A stretch of 64,000 bases of DNA, from positions 1,178,001 through 1,242,000 of the forward strand of contig OX637802.1 in assembly GCA_951802425.1 (NCBI GenBank), written 5' to 3'. This document shows, piece by piece, positions 45,650 through 57,320 of this stretch. A program made the translations under genes and the position numbers. Every line of letters starts with the position of its first letter. Position 1 is the stretch's first letter. Below the pieces are notes generated by a model, which was given only the letters and a program-made list of their open reading frames with translations, was not told the origin of the DNA and did not search any database. This DNA comes from Clavaria fumosa. Its lineage: Eukaryota; Basidiomycota; Agaricomycetes; Agaricales; Clavariaceae.

Positions 45650-46441
45650 ATGAGTTGTTTCAGGGAATGTGAGCTGCAACTCACCAAATCCTTCAACAGA
45701 GACCCGAAGAATGCAATTCAGGAAGTTACTATCACAGGCTTCAACACTCACAAATTCAAAGCGGCTATGGAAGGAATAGCAGCACTTCAAAATGTCTTCA
45801 ATAAGCATATCTATCCCACTCGCATGCTAGATTGGACACCTCGCATCATAAATGGCTGGAAGAGTCTCCAAGTTGGTAGCCGATACTTTACCACAGGCCC
45901 AGTATCTGCAGATGAAGTGATCATTCCTTTCCCTTCATCAGTCAACCCAGAAGGCATCTTGAGATTACTGGATAAATGGAGGTTCTGCCACACCATTGAA
46001 AATGATGTAGGTTACTTCAAGAGGGAGGTGAAGGGGGATCAGAAATTCAAGTACATCCTCAGCTTATCCCTTAATTCCAGGCTAAATGTCTCACTGACCT
46101 TTTAAAGGTATGAACCTACTAGCCCAGATGTATTTTCCCCAGGAGACATTGTGGAGATACAAATTTCATTTTGCGCCATCCCCCTCGGTTCGCAAACCAG
46201 GCATCTCAAAATGGGCATCATCCTGCAATCATTGGCTTTGATTGACAATTCCTTTACTGAAGTGAGTGTCATATAACTTACCATGGGAATGAAATTCATC
46301 AACTTTAAGGAAGCATCTGTCGCTCTCGCTCGTTCTCAATTGGAGCCCCAAGCCACAAAGTCACTAAAGAGAAAGCTGGAATTCTCAGACAATGATAGTG
46401 AATCTGATAGTAGGGAGCAACTCACAAGGATGAGGATTTAA
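45650..46441 (+). CDS. Hypothetical protein, three exons
   Basis: From ATG 45650 the frame reads ITGFNTHKFKAAMEGIAALQ, IIPFPSSVNPEGILRLLDKW, CHTIENDVGYFKREV. Introns at 46051-46107 (57 nt) and 46262-46309 (48 nt) restore a continuous protein: KFK joined to YEPTSPDVFSPGDIVEIQIS, ILQSLALIDNSFTE, then EASVALARSQLEP, and a Ser/Glu-rich tail ending RMRI and TAA at 46441. An upstream open stretch 45500-45650 in another frame (FPLPVLNPDVYNIDEPEDI) may be part of the gene or its 5' exon. The pattern resembles a basidiomycete protein group often found beside transposons (from memory). No domain is recognised. Confidence 0.55.
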
Positions 46442-46782
46442 CAAGTAGCATTGGTAGTGTGGCACAGATACTACAGATACATCTTGGACATCTAGCCAAT
46501 GGCACAGCTCCATCTTGAAGTTGTGACAGAAGTTGTGACAGAAATTGTGACAGTACTTGCATACTTGACTGAAGACTCCACACAGAGACTGTACATAACT
46601 GTCATCCATCCTCATTGATTATTATAAATGTTTGCAATAGCCCATATGGTCTAACTGCTCAGTCTCATTGACGAGTTTTCTCAGGTAGTTTATGGGTGAG
46701 TGACATGCAGAGTCTGCTTATGTAGGTATTGCATTGTGACAGCAATGACGTGGCGATGGTGGCGACAGGGCGCTGCACTTTC

Positions 46783-46802
46783 CCCCCCCCCCCCCCCCCC
46801 TC
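46783..46802. repeat. Poly-C tract
   Basis: About 18-20 consecutive C. The flanks 46442-47045 are purine/pyrimidine-biased with no gene. Length may be unreliable in the assembly. Confidence 0.8.
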
Positions 46803-47045
46803 CCCATTCTTTTTCTGGTCCTCACACTTTCCAGTCAAGCCATGACTGACATTGACAGTGACATTGACAGTGATGATGCCTGTGGTGATGACTGTGGAGA
46901 AGATTGGCGATGGTGACAATGGGGTGGCATTGTGTGTCTTCCCACCTTTTTTCTTTTTCTTTTTTCCCTTCCTCAGTCTTTTTCTGGCCTTCACACTTTT
47001 CAGTCCAGTGACGACAGCAACTGACTTTTTCCAGTCTCATGGCTG

Positions 47046-47890
47046 TGTTAAGATCTGATTCTTTGCTCCCAGAGGGGGGTAGGGTAGTGTAGAGGAGACC
47101 AAAAAAAGGTGGCAAAGGCGAAGCTGGAGCCACACAGAGTCCAGTCGGAGTCCGGATTGGAGTTGCACAAGGACTTCTCCTCTACACAAAAGGAGAAGGA
47201 CTAGAAGGGGGTCAAAGGGTGGGACTGTGGCCTCAACTTATGGGTTGTGCCACCACATGTATATGTGTCCCAATTTAACCTTGCTGGTACTTTGCTCTCC
47301 AGGACAAAGAAGGACAAAGTCTGAAGGGAAATCGCCTGGAGTCCATCAGAGTCCACCGGAGTTTTGCGGAACTCGTCGGGACTGTCAAGAACAGTGAGGA
47401 CGAAGTCCCTTAACGCACAGACCAAGTGACAAGGACCAGAAATAACATTAATATTTGAACTGAGGATCATGGAGATACATGGGGGCTTATATGCCACTAG
47501 GGTAGGGCATAGGGCAGACTGTGAAACATGAATATATCAAATATCTACAATAATTTCACCTGAGGAGTGAGAAAGGCATAGATGATACATGTAAGGCAAA
47601 GAATAAGTTCCCATGGGTAGTGGGCATCGTCCCAATGGTTACTAACCATGGACTAGCACCAAGGAACATGCTAGAAACAAAGTCCATTCAGTCTGAAGGA
47701 CCGATATCGAAGTCCGACAAAAGTCCAGACCAGAGTTTTGGACACCAGAGCAGAGTCAGAGTGGAATTGGAGCGGAGAAGGCAGAGTCAGAGTGCAGGTG
47801 CTGGAGTTGGAGTGGAGATGTGTCAGAGATGTATCAGAGGTATTTTGGAGGTATTCAAAGGTGGCTGGGTGACTGGATAGGACTGTGACA
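47046..47890 (-). repeat. 3' LTR of non-coding element (845 bp)
   Basis: Differs from the partner LTR by scattered C/T and G/A changes and by a 12-bp duplication near 47818-47835 (GTGTCAGAGATG). Confidence 0.88.
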
Positions 47891-47939
47891 GTATCCCCCT
47901 CTTAGGGTCGAGCCCTCGAGACCCTTAAAGTCACTGTAT

Positions 47940-48480
47940 TTCACTGTGTGGGTTGGAGAGAGTTGGAGCTGGAGGTGAGGTCAGAGAGGGTGGGACTGGA
48001 GCTGGAGTTGGAGTCAGAGGTCTGGAGCAGGCTGGACATGGTGCAGATGGTGTCAGAGATGTGAAGCAGAGGTGTGGAGCTGAGAGAATTGAAGTTTTTG
48101 GAGGTTCAGAGTTTTGGAGCAGAGGTGTGGAGGTGAGGAATCGGAGTCAGAGTGGAGGTGCAGAATCGGAGTTTTGGAGTGGAGTTGCAGAGGTGTGGAA
48201 TTGGAGTTTGTGCAGAGGAGTGGAGGAGCAGAGGTAGCGGAGTGGAGGAGTGGAGGTAGCAGAGTGGAGTAGTGGAGGTAGTGGAGTCAGAGTTGGAGCA
48301 GCAGAGCAGAGGAGTGGTGTGGAGGTAGTGGTGTGTGGAGGTGCAAAATCGGAGTAGGAGTGGAGGTAGCGGAGTCGGAGCAGCGGAGCAGAGGTGTGGA
48401 GGTATGGAGGTGCGGAGCGGAGGTGCAGAGGTGCAGAGCGGAGGTGCGGAGGTAGCAGAGTGTTGAGGGGGAGGCCAGAA
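47940..48480. repeat. GGAGGTGCAGAG-type degenerate minisatellite
   Basis: Purine-rich units such as GGTGCGGAGCGGAGGTGCAG and GTGGAGGTAGCGGAGTCGG are repeated through about 500 bp of the element interior. The pattern (GGAGTT, GGAGTCGG) continues more weakly to about 50110. The 312- and 127-codon frames on the minus strand are artefacts of this composition. Confidence 0.75.
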
Positions 48481-50203
48481 AAGGTCGGAGATGCTGGGAG
48501 GCTGTGAGGACCTATTGTGAGTTCACTCACCCCCCCTCCTACAAGAATTTTTTATCTTAAGAAAAAATTTTCTATGTTTTACTAAGGAATTGTGAAGAAG
48601 TGGGCTAGAGTGGACAGAAGAATAGAACAAAAACAGGAAACAAGGAGTGTTGGAGTTGTACAAAAGGCAACATTGTATGGAACAAGATTTCGGAGTTTTG
48701 AAAAGTGAGGGAATCAAAGTATCAAAAAATATGAAAAAACAGAGTTCTGGAGATTCGGAATTCATGGGGATTGGAATAACAGGAAGCATAAGGACATAGG
48801 AAGCATAACAATGTAGCAAAGGAACATAATTTTGGAATTTCGGAGTTTTTGGAGCATCGGAGGAGGATGAAATCTCGGAGTTTCGGAGATGTGGAGTCTG
48901 AGAATGTGAGTGCGGAGTGGTCCGGAGCTGTGTGGAGATGTGGCATGGAGGTCCAAGACCATGTCAGAGGAGTTCAGAGTAGTTCAGAGTAGCAAGGATT
49001 GTGTGAGCAACCTCGCTGGACAGATGTGTTCACAAGATAGCAATCCTGAGAACTGGTGATGCAACCACAGTGGGCAGCATCCAGAATTGGGTCCAGATTC
49101 GGACTTGCTGCAGCAAGGATAGAATCAGAGTCCCGGAGTCGGAGTTCCAGAGTAGGTCCAGAGTATGCACTAGCCAAGCGCCCATCAGAGTCCATGCCCG
49201 GATCGGGCCGGAGTCAGATCGGAGTTTCGGAGTCAGATTTCCATGAGTGCGGGAGTCCTCGAATTGTTAGGCATGTACACTGGACAATCAGCGGATTGTA
49301 TATGGTACAGCCAGGTGTCCAAAGGACCAAGTCACACAAGGGGTCAAGATCAGAGTTCAGAGGGCCATGTTGAGACAGGACAGTGGGCCACGAAGCAAGA
49401 CAAAGTGTCCGGAGTTCGGAGTTCTGGATTTTGGAGGTCCGGAGTTTGACAGTCTGGAGTTTGGAGGTCTGGGGTTTGGAACTTCCAAGCTTGGCATTTG
49501 GCATTTCCTGTCTTGGAGTTTCGCAATGTGGTAATCCACAAAGGAAATGAGCACAAGGACAGCTCAAAAAGGAGCAATATCGGAGTTCTGGAGTTCGGAA
49601 GTTTGGAAGTTTGGGGGTCTGGAGCTCGGAGTTTGGCATTTCCCATCTCAGAGTTTTGCAACATGGTAATCCATGCAGGAAATGAGCACAAGGAAAGCAC
49701 AAACAAGAGCCAGAGACTGGATATCCAGCATTCCCCATCTCAGAGTGGCCAGAGACGGAGTCCAGATATCTGGAGTTTGGAGTTTCCAGTCTCAGAGCCT
49801 CACAACATGGGATATGAAGGAGGCAAGCCAGGGAGAACCCAGGAACAGGGGGCCAGAGTTTGGAAGTCCAGCATTCAGTGTTTTCCTGCCTATATTCTCC
49901 CAACATGAAGGAGAAGAGCTGAGGAGCACTATGAATTATTGGCTGGAGTTTGGAAAATGTCCTAGTTGCATTGCCGTGGACAGATGGCTTGTGGCAAGTC
50001 CAGGTCCAGAGCAAATGCACACGAAGTGTGCTTGAATGGACTGGAGTTTCAGAGTGGAGTTCAGATCGGAGGTGCGGATCAGAGGTGTGGATCGGAGGTG
50101 CGGATCGGACCTTTGGCTTTTGTAGCAAGGAGCAAGGCAAGCAGCAGCACAAAGGGCAAGCAAAGGACCAGTTGTATACATGAGGTTGTTAGTTCAAATA
50201 TAC

Positions 50204-51036
50204 TGTTAAGATCTGATTCTTTGCTCCCAGAGGGGGTAAGGTAGTGTAGAGGAGACCAAAAAAAGGTGGCAAAGGCGAAGCCAGAGCCGCACGGAGTCCA
50301 GTCGGAGTCTGGATTGGAGTTGCACAAGGACTTCTCCTCTACACAAAAGGAGAAGGACTAGAAGGGGGTCAAAGGGTGGGACTGTGGCCTCAACTTATGG
50401 GTTGTGCCACCATGTGTATACATGTCCCAATTTAACCTTGCTGGTACTTTGCTCTCCAGGACAAGGAAGGATGAAGTCTGAAGGGAAATTGCCTGGAGTC
50501 TGTCAGAGTCTGCTGGAGTTTTGCGGAACTCGTCGGGACTGTCAAGAACAGTGAGGACGAAGTCCCTTAATGCATGGACCAAGTGACAAGGACCAGAAAT
50601 AACATTAATATTTGAACTGAGGATCATGGAGATACATGGGGGCTTATATGCTACTAGGGTAGGGCATAGGGCAGACTGTGAAACATGAATATATCAAATA
50701 TCTACAATAATTTCACCTGAGGAGTGAGAAAGGCATAGATGATACATGTAAGGCAAAGAATAAGTTCCCATGGGTAGTGGGCATCGTCCCAATGGTTACT
50801 AACCATGGACTAGCACCAAGGAACATGCTAGAAACAAAGTCCATTCAGTCTGAAGGACCGATATCGAAGTCTGACGAAAGTCCAGACCAGAGTTTTGGAC
50901 ACCAGAGCAGAGTCAGAGCAGAACTGGAGTGGAGAAGGCAGAGTCGGAGTGGAGGTGCCGGAGTTGGAGTGGAGATGTATCAGAGGTATTTTGGAGGTAT
51001 TCAAAGGTGGCTGGGTGACTGGATAGGACCGTGACA
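50204..51036 (-). repeat. 5' LTR of non-coding element (833 bp)
   Basis: Colinear with 47046-47890. On the minus strand it runs TGTCACGGTCC to CTTAACA and is followed by interior sequence beginning GTATATTTGAACTAACAACC. Confidence 0.88.
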
Positions 51037-51432
51037 GGCTGTGGCAAAGGTGAGTGATGGCTGCAAAAACCATGGGGGTGGTGATGATGGCCGCGACAGT
51101 GCATCCTCCCCTCCTCCTTTTTTCTTTTCTTCCACCCCTCACCCCCAGCCGAGTGAGGACAGCAACAGCAGCAGGTGTGACAGGTGACCACGGAGGTGGT
51201 GGTGATAGTGGCAACAGAGCAGCATGGTGCGTCTTTCTCCTGTTTTTTCTTCTCACCCTGGTTCTTTTTCATTCCTGCGACTTTGGCAACTATGACTCCA
51301 GCAAACACGACTGACGGTGGTAGAGACCACCGGCTGGGGAATGCGGGGGTTGTCGCGATGACAGCAATGGGGCCGCCAGGTGCTTCCTCTCCCATTCATT
51401 TTCAGGTTCTGCACCATGGGCTGGCTGTTTCT

Positions 51433-51748
51433 CCCTACCCTAGCCTTCAGCCCCTTAGGGGTGCATCCTGCAGACATGGCATGCTGGCGGGATTAAAAGC
51501 CATTCTGGCTTCCCAACCTTTCACACTTTTTTGAGGGTAGGGGGCTTCGCCTGGGACGTTGATGGGGTCCCTGGTTAGACGGACACATCCCCCTACCCTA
51601 GCCTTCAGCCCCTTTGGGGGTGCATCCTACAGATGCGGTGCACTGGCAGGATTAAAAGCCATTCTGGCTTCCTGACCTTTCACAGCCCTTTGAGGTAGGG
51701 GGCTTTGCCTCCATCGTCGATGGTGTCCCCTGGGTGGCTGGGCGTATC
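51433..51748. repeat. Two-copy tandem repeat, period ~158 bp
   Basis: CCCTACCCTAGCCTTCAG starts at 51433 and again at 51591, with matching text AAAAGCCATTCTGGCTTCC and GAGG(G)TAGGGGGCTT in both. No coding function is seen. 51042-51432 and 51749-52160 hold only composition-driven frames. Confidence 0.8.
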
Positions 51749-52149
51749 CCCCCCCCTCTTCTTTTCTCTTCGCTTGCCACCTTCCTTCTTTTCGCATTCA
51801 GCAGTCACTCCTGCCCTGCTGGCCCACACCCCTCAGCCAGCTATCTGTTTCCCATGACGCTCTGCAGCCTACTTGCCCAGTGCTTAAAGTGGCTTCCCCT
51901 GCCTTGCTTTCCTCGGCAACTTGTGTATTCACTTCCTGCTCCCCTGCTCTCCTGTGCTCCATGCTTGTGTTCTCCCCTGCACAGGTAGGACTCGAGTTTT
52001 TTCCCACCTACTGTGGCCCCCCACCTTGACTGCCCCGACTGCTTGGACTGACTCTTTCTCCTGCTGGTGGTCTTAATCTCTCTCACTAGGTGTAATCAGT
52101 AGTACCGCATGGCAAGGTTTTAGATAACGATATAGAATGTGGATCCCCT

Positions 52150-52325
52150 GGGCTGAGGGGGAATGTAAGAAGGAACTCATTGTAATTTAATAATTTAACT
52201 TTCGCAGTGAACTGTGGCTGTACTGATTTTATAAGCAAGCCATCGAACACTCTGTGTCGTTGAAAACAACACTATTGAAAAACACAATAACTCCTCTTGC
52301 CATGGTCACATCCATAACACATCCT
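52150..52325 (+). mobile_element. Possible LTR remnant with polypurine tract
   Basis: GGCTGAGGGGGAA immediately followed by TGTAAGAAGGAAC looks like a polypurine tract plus LTR start. A CA end may lie near 52320 (CATAACACA). No partner LTR or pol is found, so this is tentative. Confidence 0.3.
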
Positions 52326-52549
52326 TTATTGCTTATCCTGATCCTTCTCACTTATGTTGCTGACTCATGTCCTGTTGTGAGTCCAATCTGACTGCCTGCA
52401 CATGTATCCTGAGACATGTCACTGACAAACAGGTGGACCTTTGACAGTTGATTGGAGAGTAGCTGACAGGATGTCCTGTTAAACAAAGTTGCCATGGTGT
52501 GTTGTAACTTTTTATACTTCACTCTTATACTGAATGTTCAAACCTGTGA

Positions 52550-52735
52550 TAGGAGGAGGGCAAGAGAATAACATTGGCATTCAGCTTGTTGATTTTGACA
52601 TGTATGCTGGTGTGTCCTTGTTCACAGCTTCACTTGGCAAATTATGTCATGCCATCTAATAGGAGGAAGACAAGAGATCAATTTTGGCATCTGGCCTGTT
52701 AATTCGGACCTGTGCCCTAGTGTGTCCCAATGTCT
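52550..52735. repeat. Imperfect direct duplication
   Basis: AGGAGGAGGGCAAGAGAATA… (52552) and AGGAGGAAGACAAGAGATCA… (52662) share about 70 bp through TGGTGTGTCC / TAGTGTGTCC. No gene is present. Confidence 0.55.
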
Positions 52736-52839
52736 CTTTATATTCACTTCCATTGGTATAAATTCACATTTTCCTGCAGTTGTAGTCCCTTGGACGAAGA
52801 TCATTGGCGATTCTGCATGCAGTGTGAGTGATATTTGCA

Positions 52840-53047
52840 CTGCTTCTGCACCCCAGGGTTCATGGGTGTGTTATAACATCTGCCCTGCTTCTGCACCCCA
52901 GGGTTTTTGGGCATGATATAATGTTTGCCCTGCTTCTGTGCCCCAGGGTCTTTGGGCGTGTTACAATGTTTGCCCTGCTTCTGCGCCCCAGGGTTTGTGG
53001 GTGTGTTATAACATCTGCCCTGCTTCTGCACCCCAGGGTCTTTTGAA
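52840..53047 (+). repeat. 45-bp minisatellite, about 4.7 copies
   Basis: Units start CTGCTTCTGCACCCCAGGGT and contain GGGTGTGTTATAACATCTGC. 45 bp is 15 codons, so the plus frame encodes a repeated PASAPQGLWVCYN peptide at the start of the Helitron reading frame. Confidence 0.88.
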
Positions 53048-56000
53048 TAGTAATCTTTGCCCATCAGTAACTCCCAAAAGTGATGTCTTTTCAAAGGAGA
53101 GCCCTGTTACTGCAGCCCTAGGACATGTGCTGTTTGACATTTGCACAGATTCAGCATCTCAGGACTTACAAATATGCCATGATTACCAGGTTCCATGCAA
53201 GTTTCATTACTCAACTATGACAGGCTCGAAACACATGACCACATCATACAGACCACATCTCCCAATTGCTGAAAAAGAGACACAAGCCACTATTTCATGG
53301 TTGTACCTCCAGATTATGTTGAACTTACATAATATGTTGCCTCATATGATAAGTATGGAATGTACAATTAAAAGTACATGTAGATTGATCCATCTTTCTA
53401 TTATCCGTAGATGTATGCCAAAGCAGGACTATAAATTCTATGTAAGAAAGCCACACCAACCTTTAAATTCAAACAACATACTAATTTTTATGCGGGGTTT
53501 TGTAAAATTATTTGCACATGCTATACAAATTGCAAGGATGACTTATGGAATAATGGAGCAAGTATTACATAAAGTATTGTCATTGTTGAAAGTGCTCTAT
53601 ATGAAACAGGCTAATGAAACTTCTGCTCAGAATGCATACAATAGAGAAATGGGTGGTGGGATACATACATTTTCTTATGAAGAAATCCATCCATATGCTT
53701 TGGAAAGCATGGAACCTAACAAAGACTTATACAAGTTTAAGTCATACACCAAAATGACTGATGCATACCTGTATGACAATGCATGTGTGTTTCCAAAAGA
53801 AGAGTTGGTGAAGAAGCTAAATGTGGCTGAGCTCAGAGTGGTTGCAAACCAGCACAACATACACACAAGTACCAAAACTCAACATGATGTGATCCAAAAC
53901 CTTATCATCAATCACAAGTGTAATGATTGCCCTGAATTTGTGGCAGTATTTGAGCAAATAAAAGTGGATGAGCTTCTTAAAGCAACTAAATTAAGCAATC
54001 ATGAAGCTGTGAAGAGGTATCAAAACAAGATGGGTTCTCAGTACAAGACTATGAACTTAATATCAGTCAATAAATATCAGAAACATAATAGTACTGCATA
54101 CTGAAAGTCTAACCTGACATCTGTTGAAATGTATCAAGGTAGAGAGAGAAGGAATGAAATACCAAAAGGCCCATATAGCAGCAGTGTCAAAGTCAAGGAA
54201 AGAAAACCCTAAAAAGCATGTATTCCCTCCTCCTGCACCCACATATGAATTACAACACCAAATAATTTCTGATGCTTGCAATGACATGAAACCTGATGAG
54301 ATTCAGGAAATGGGTTGTGCTGTCTGTGGGGGGCTGACCCCTACAAGGGACCTGAGGTCACTGGTTGAAGTTAAGTCTAATCTTAATGTGTTAATCAGGC
54401 CAGGTGTAACACAGGCAGAATGCAAAAGCAGAGCAGAACCCATTACAGAGTTATCAGGACCTGTGTTGTTTCCAAATTCAGATAAAGTATGTGTGAAATG
54501 CCACACATCCTTAACCAGAGGAAAAATACCCATTTTGGGGCTTGCTAATGGAAACTGGATTGGAGAGGTGCCAAAGGCATTAGCCAATCCTTCATTTACA
54601 GAACAATTATTGATTGCAAGAGTACGCCACAACCAATGCATTGTTCAGGTTTCTTCTGGAATGCACAAAATGAGGGCAAATGTTATCACTTTTGCAAATC
54701 CAATACCCAAAGTGTATGATGTACTGCCTCCACCAATAGAGGAACTTGATGATGTACTAGCATTCATATACACAGGACCATGTCAACCCACAAAAGCTGA
54801 TTTTGAAAGGATACCTCTATTAGTCAGGCATAAGAAGGTTAGAGGTGCATTAGAGTGGTTAAAACTCAATCACTCAGATTATTATGATTTGGAAATATCT
54901 TTGCACAACCTTAATAAATACCCTGAAAATGAACCACCTGTTGTTGTAGATTACTGCTTGTCTTATGAGAATAAAGATCCACAGGCAACAGCTATTCATG
55001 ATCTTGAAGGAGAAGAGGGCATAGAAAGGGAGCCTGTCCATTTGTTGTGCATGGACTGACTGGAGAAGAATATACCACTAAGAATATAAAAGCTCTAAAA
55101 GCCATTGCTCTGGACCACCTTACCAAAAATAGGAAAGTATTGGCTATAGGTCATGCACCTCAAGCAGAGTCCATATACAACAACCCCCAATTATTTCCTC
55201 AGATGATGCCCTGGCTTTTCCCATATGGGTTAGGAGGTATTGGAAACAACCTGCAAGCAGGAAATTTGTCTGACAGAACATACAAGAAACACTTGTTAAT
55301 GTATCATGATAAAAGATTCCAAAAGGACCTTCACTTTCCTTTGATAGCTTTCAACCATGAGCAAATAAAGCAGAGCACAAGTGCAGGGTATTTACTGGCA
55401 GAGAAATCCAAATTTGATGACATCTCCAAATGCTTACTAGATGTAGACCCTACAGCATTATCAGGTCTTGCTTTAAGAATGGAAAAGGGTGAAACTGTAC
55501 TCCCAGTTGCAGATGAAGAAAAAGTGTGCTTTCAATTACTAAAGGATATTGATCATGTAGGAGGCCATGTGAAAGGGTCAATCACCAGTAAGAAATACAT
55601 GCACAATGAAATTTGGGCTTTAATATCTTTCATTGGAGCACCTTCATGGTTCACAACTTTTGCCCCTGCTGATGTGAAGCATCCTATTTCACTGTATTAT
55701 GCTGACACTCAAGAGACTTTCTCACCATGTGCCAGAGAATATGAGGAGAGATACAGGTTAATTGCTCAAAATCCAGTAGCAGGTGCAAGGTTTTTTCATT
55801 TTATGTCTGAAATGTTCATAACACATGTGTTAGGGATGGGAAAGAACCATCAAGGTGTGTATGGTGATACAGCAGCATACTATGGAACAGTTGAACAACA
55901 AGGTCAGCTGACATTACATATGCATATGCTCCTCTGGATTAAAGGGGCTTTATCTCCTCAGGACATTCGAGATAAGATTATGGATCCATCCTCTGATTTC

Positions 56001-56749
56001 CAGCAGAAATTAGTGGACTATCTTGAGGGTGTGCATTCTGGTGATTTTTTTTCAGGACCAATGAGTGAGGTGAAGGCTAACATAGAACAAAATACTAAAA
56101 TTTCTGGGTATCAAGATCCAACTCAGACACTTCCAAATTCTCCTCCTCCTTTTTGTCAATGTAATGAATATCCCAATTGTGCACACAGTAAGACATGGTG
56201 GGAGAAATATAAACAGGTTGTTGATGAACTTGTGTGTCATTCTAATGTACATTGCTGCACCAAAAATCGCCATGCCAGAGGATCCAATGGTAATGTAAGA
56301 CCTTCCTGTATTAACAAATATGGGCAGTGCAAAGCCAGGTTTCCACATCAATTGTATTCACATACTGAGGTTGACATGAAAACAGGTGCACTGAATATTT
56401 AAAAAGGAGAAGCTTGGATGAACACATTTACTCCACTTGTTACTTATCTTCTATGATGTAACACTGATGTCACTAGTCTGTTGTCAGGTACAGCCATTAA
56501 GGCAGTAGTAGCATACATTTCAGACTATATTACTAAGCCAGGGCTGAAAACATACAGTATTTTTGAAGCAATTAAGGGGGTGTTTAATCACAATTCCCAA
56601 TTGCTTGGAGGGACTATGAAACGCAAGGAAAAGGCACAATGTTTGATTACCCAAATCATGAATGCACTAACATCAAAGATAGAGATAGGAGGCCCAATGG
56701 CACCTCTTTATCTATTAGGCAACCCTGATCATTACACAAGCCATGTATT
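53048..56749 (+). pseudogene. Helitron Rep half (N-terminal, HUH and two-tyrosine domains), decayed
   Basis: Fungal Helitron transposase, N-terminal half. Stretches: 53048-54104 (SAP-like ELVKKLNVAELRVVANQHN, CNDCPEFVAVF), 54124-55059 (Cys-rich CAVCGG, CVKCH; PVLFPNSDKVC), 55047-56402 (WLFPYGLGGIGN; HUH motif LHMHMLLWIKG at about 55915) and 56481-56749 (two-tyrosine motif VVAYISDYITK at about 56510). These residues nick and join DNA in rolling-circle transposition. The frame is broken near 54104, by a one-base shift near 55040, and by stops at 56401 and 56456 (TGA where CGA is expected). It is interrupted at 56750 by a gypsy element and resumes at 63350. Not functional. Confidence 0.88.
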
Positions 56750-57309
56750 TGTCAGTCCGAGTCCCTCACAGAAGCGAGAAGGGGAAAGAAGCTCGATTTC
56801 AACATGAGGGCCTACACTCATTACAAAGACATTATATATACCGGGGGAAGGGGGCTGTGTAGGGGATGAGTCATAAGTAAGAGAAACGGGGCTATGCGCT
56901 CTGAGTCGTGCGGGATAGGGGAGGCAATGTAGGGAAAAGGGGATACCGAATAAGGAAGGTAGCGGTGAGGTACGGATGTGGGGAGGACGACAGAGGGAAT
57001 GCTTGGCGCGGTCTTGGCTGCCCGAGGGGAGACCTCAATTAGACCCGTTTAGGTTAGATTGATTGATGGGGGACGTCAGAGGCATTTTTGCTGATCCGCC
57101 TCCATCACAAATTGCAAAGCGTGGGAAATCGTAAGGAACGTGGATGGGGGCACATGATGGGTGCTGGGCGTGGGCCTATAGGCGCCTGGGGAGCCGCAAG
57201 TGTAGAGTTGAGGTCGCGGGTGGTCACGTGATCCCATGCTCGGTCCTCGTAACTAGATCCTAGCGCGTTGTGGACTCAGTGACGGTGGCTTACGTAATGG
57301 ATCCTGACA
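56750..57309 (-). repeat. 3' LTR of family-B element (560 bp)
   Basis: On the minus strand TGTCAGGATCCATTACG to GGACTGACA. Flanked outside by GTATT and inside by the polypurine tract. Confidence 0.93.
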
Positions 57310-57320
57310 TGGCCCCCTCC

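Larger units (their letters stand above)
47046..51036 (-). mobile_element. Non-coding LTR retrotransposon (4.0 kb)
   Basis: Two direct LTRs (47046-47890 and 50204-51036) start TGTTAAGATCTGATTC and end GTGACA on the plus strand. They are flanked by a perfect 5-bp duplication GGCTG (47041-47045 and 51037-51041). The element is oriented on the minus strand, because a polypurine tract CCCTAAGAGGGGGATAC abuts the left LTR on that strand, like CTTAAGAGGGGGGTGA at 13335. The 2.3-kb interior has no gag or pol similarity and consists largely of GGAG-rich repeats. It must depend on proteins from another element. Confidence 0.9.

Noticed and set aside
49214..50152. 312-codon minus-strand frame in the non-coding LTR element
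   Set aside because: It is made of purine-rich repeat units; low-complexity Pro/Ser/Thr/Leu words, no motif, and not kept in a second copy that I can see.
52840..53047. CRISPR-like array
   Set aside because: Units are contiguous 45-mers without unique spacers, in a eukaryotic genome; it is a minisatellite.
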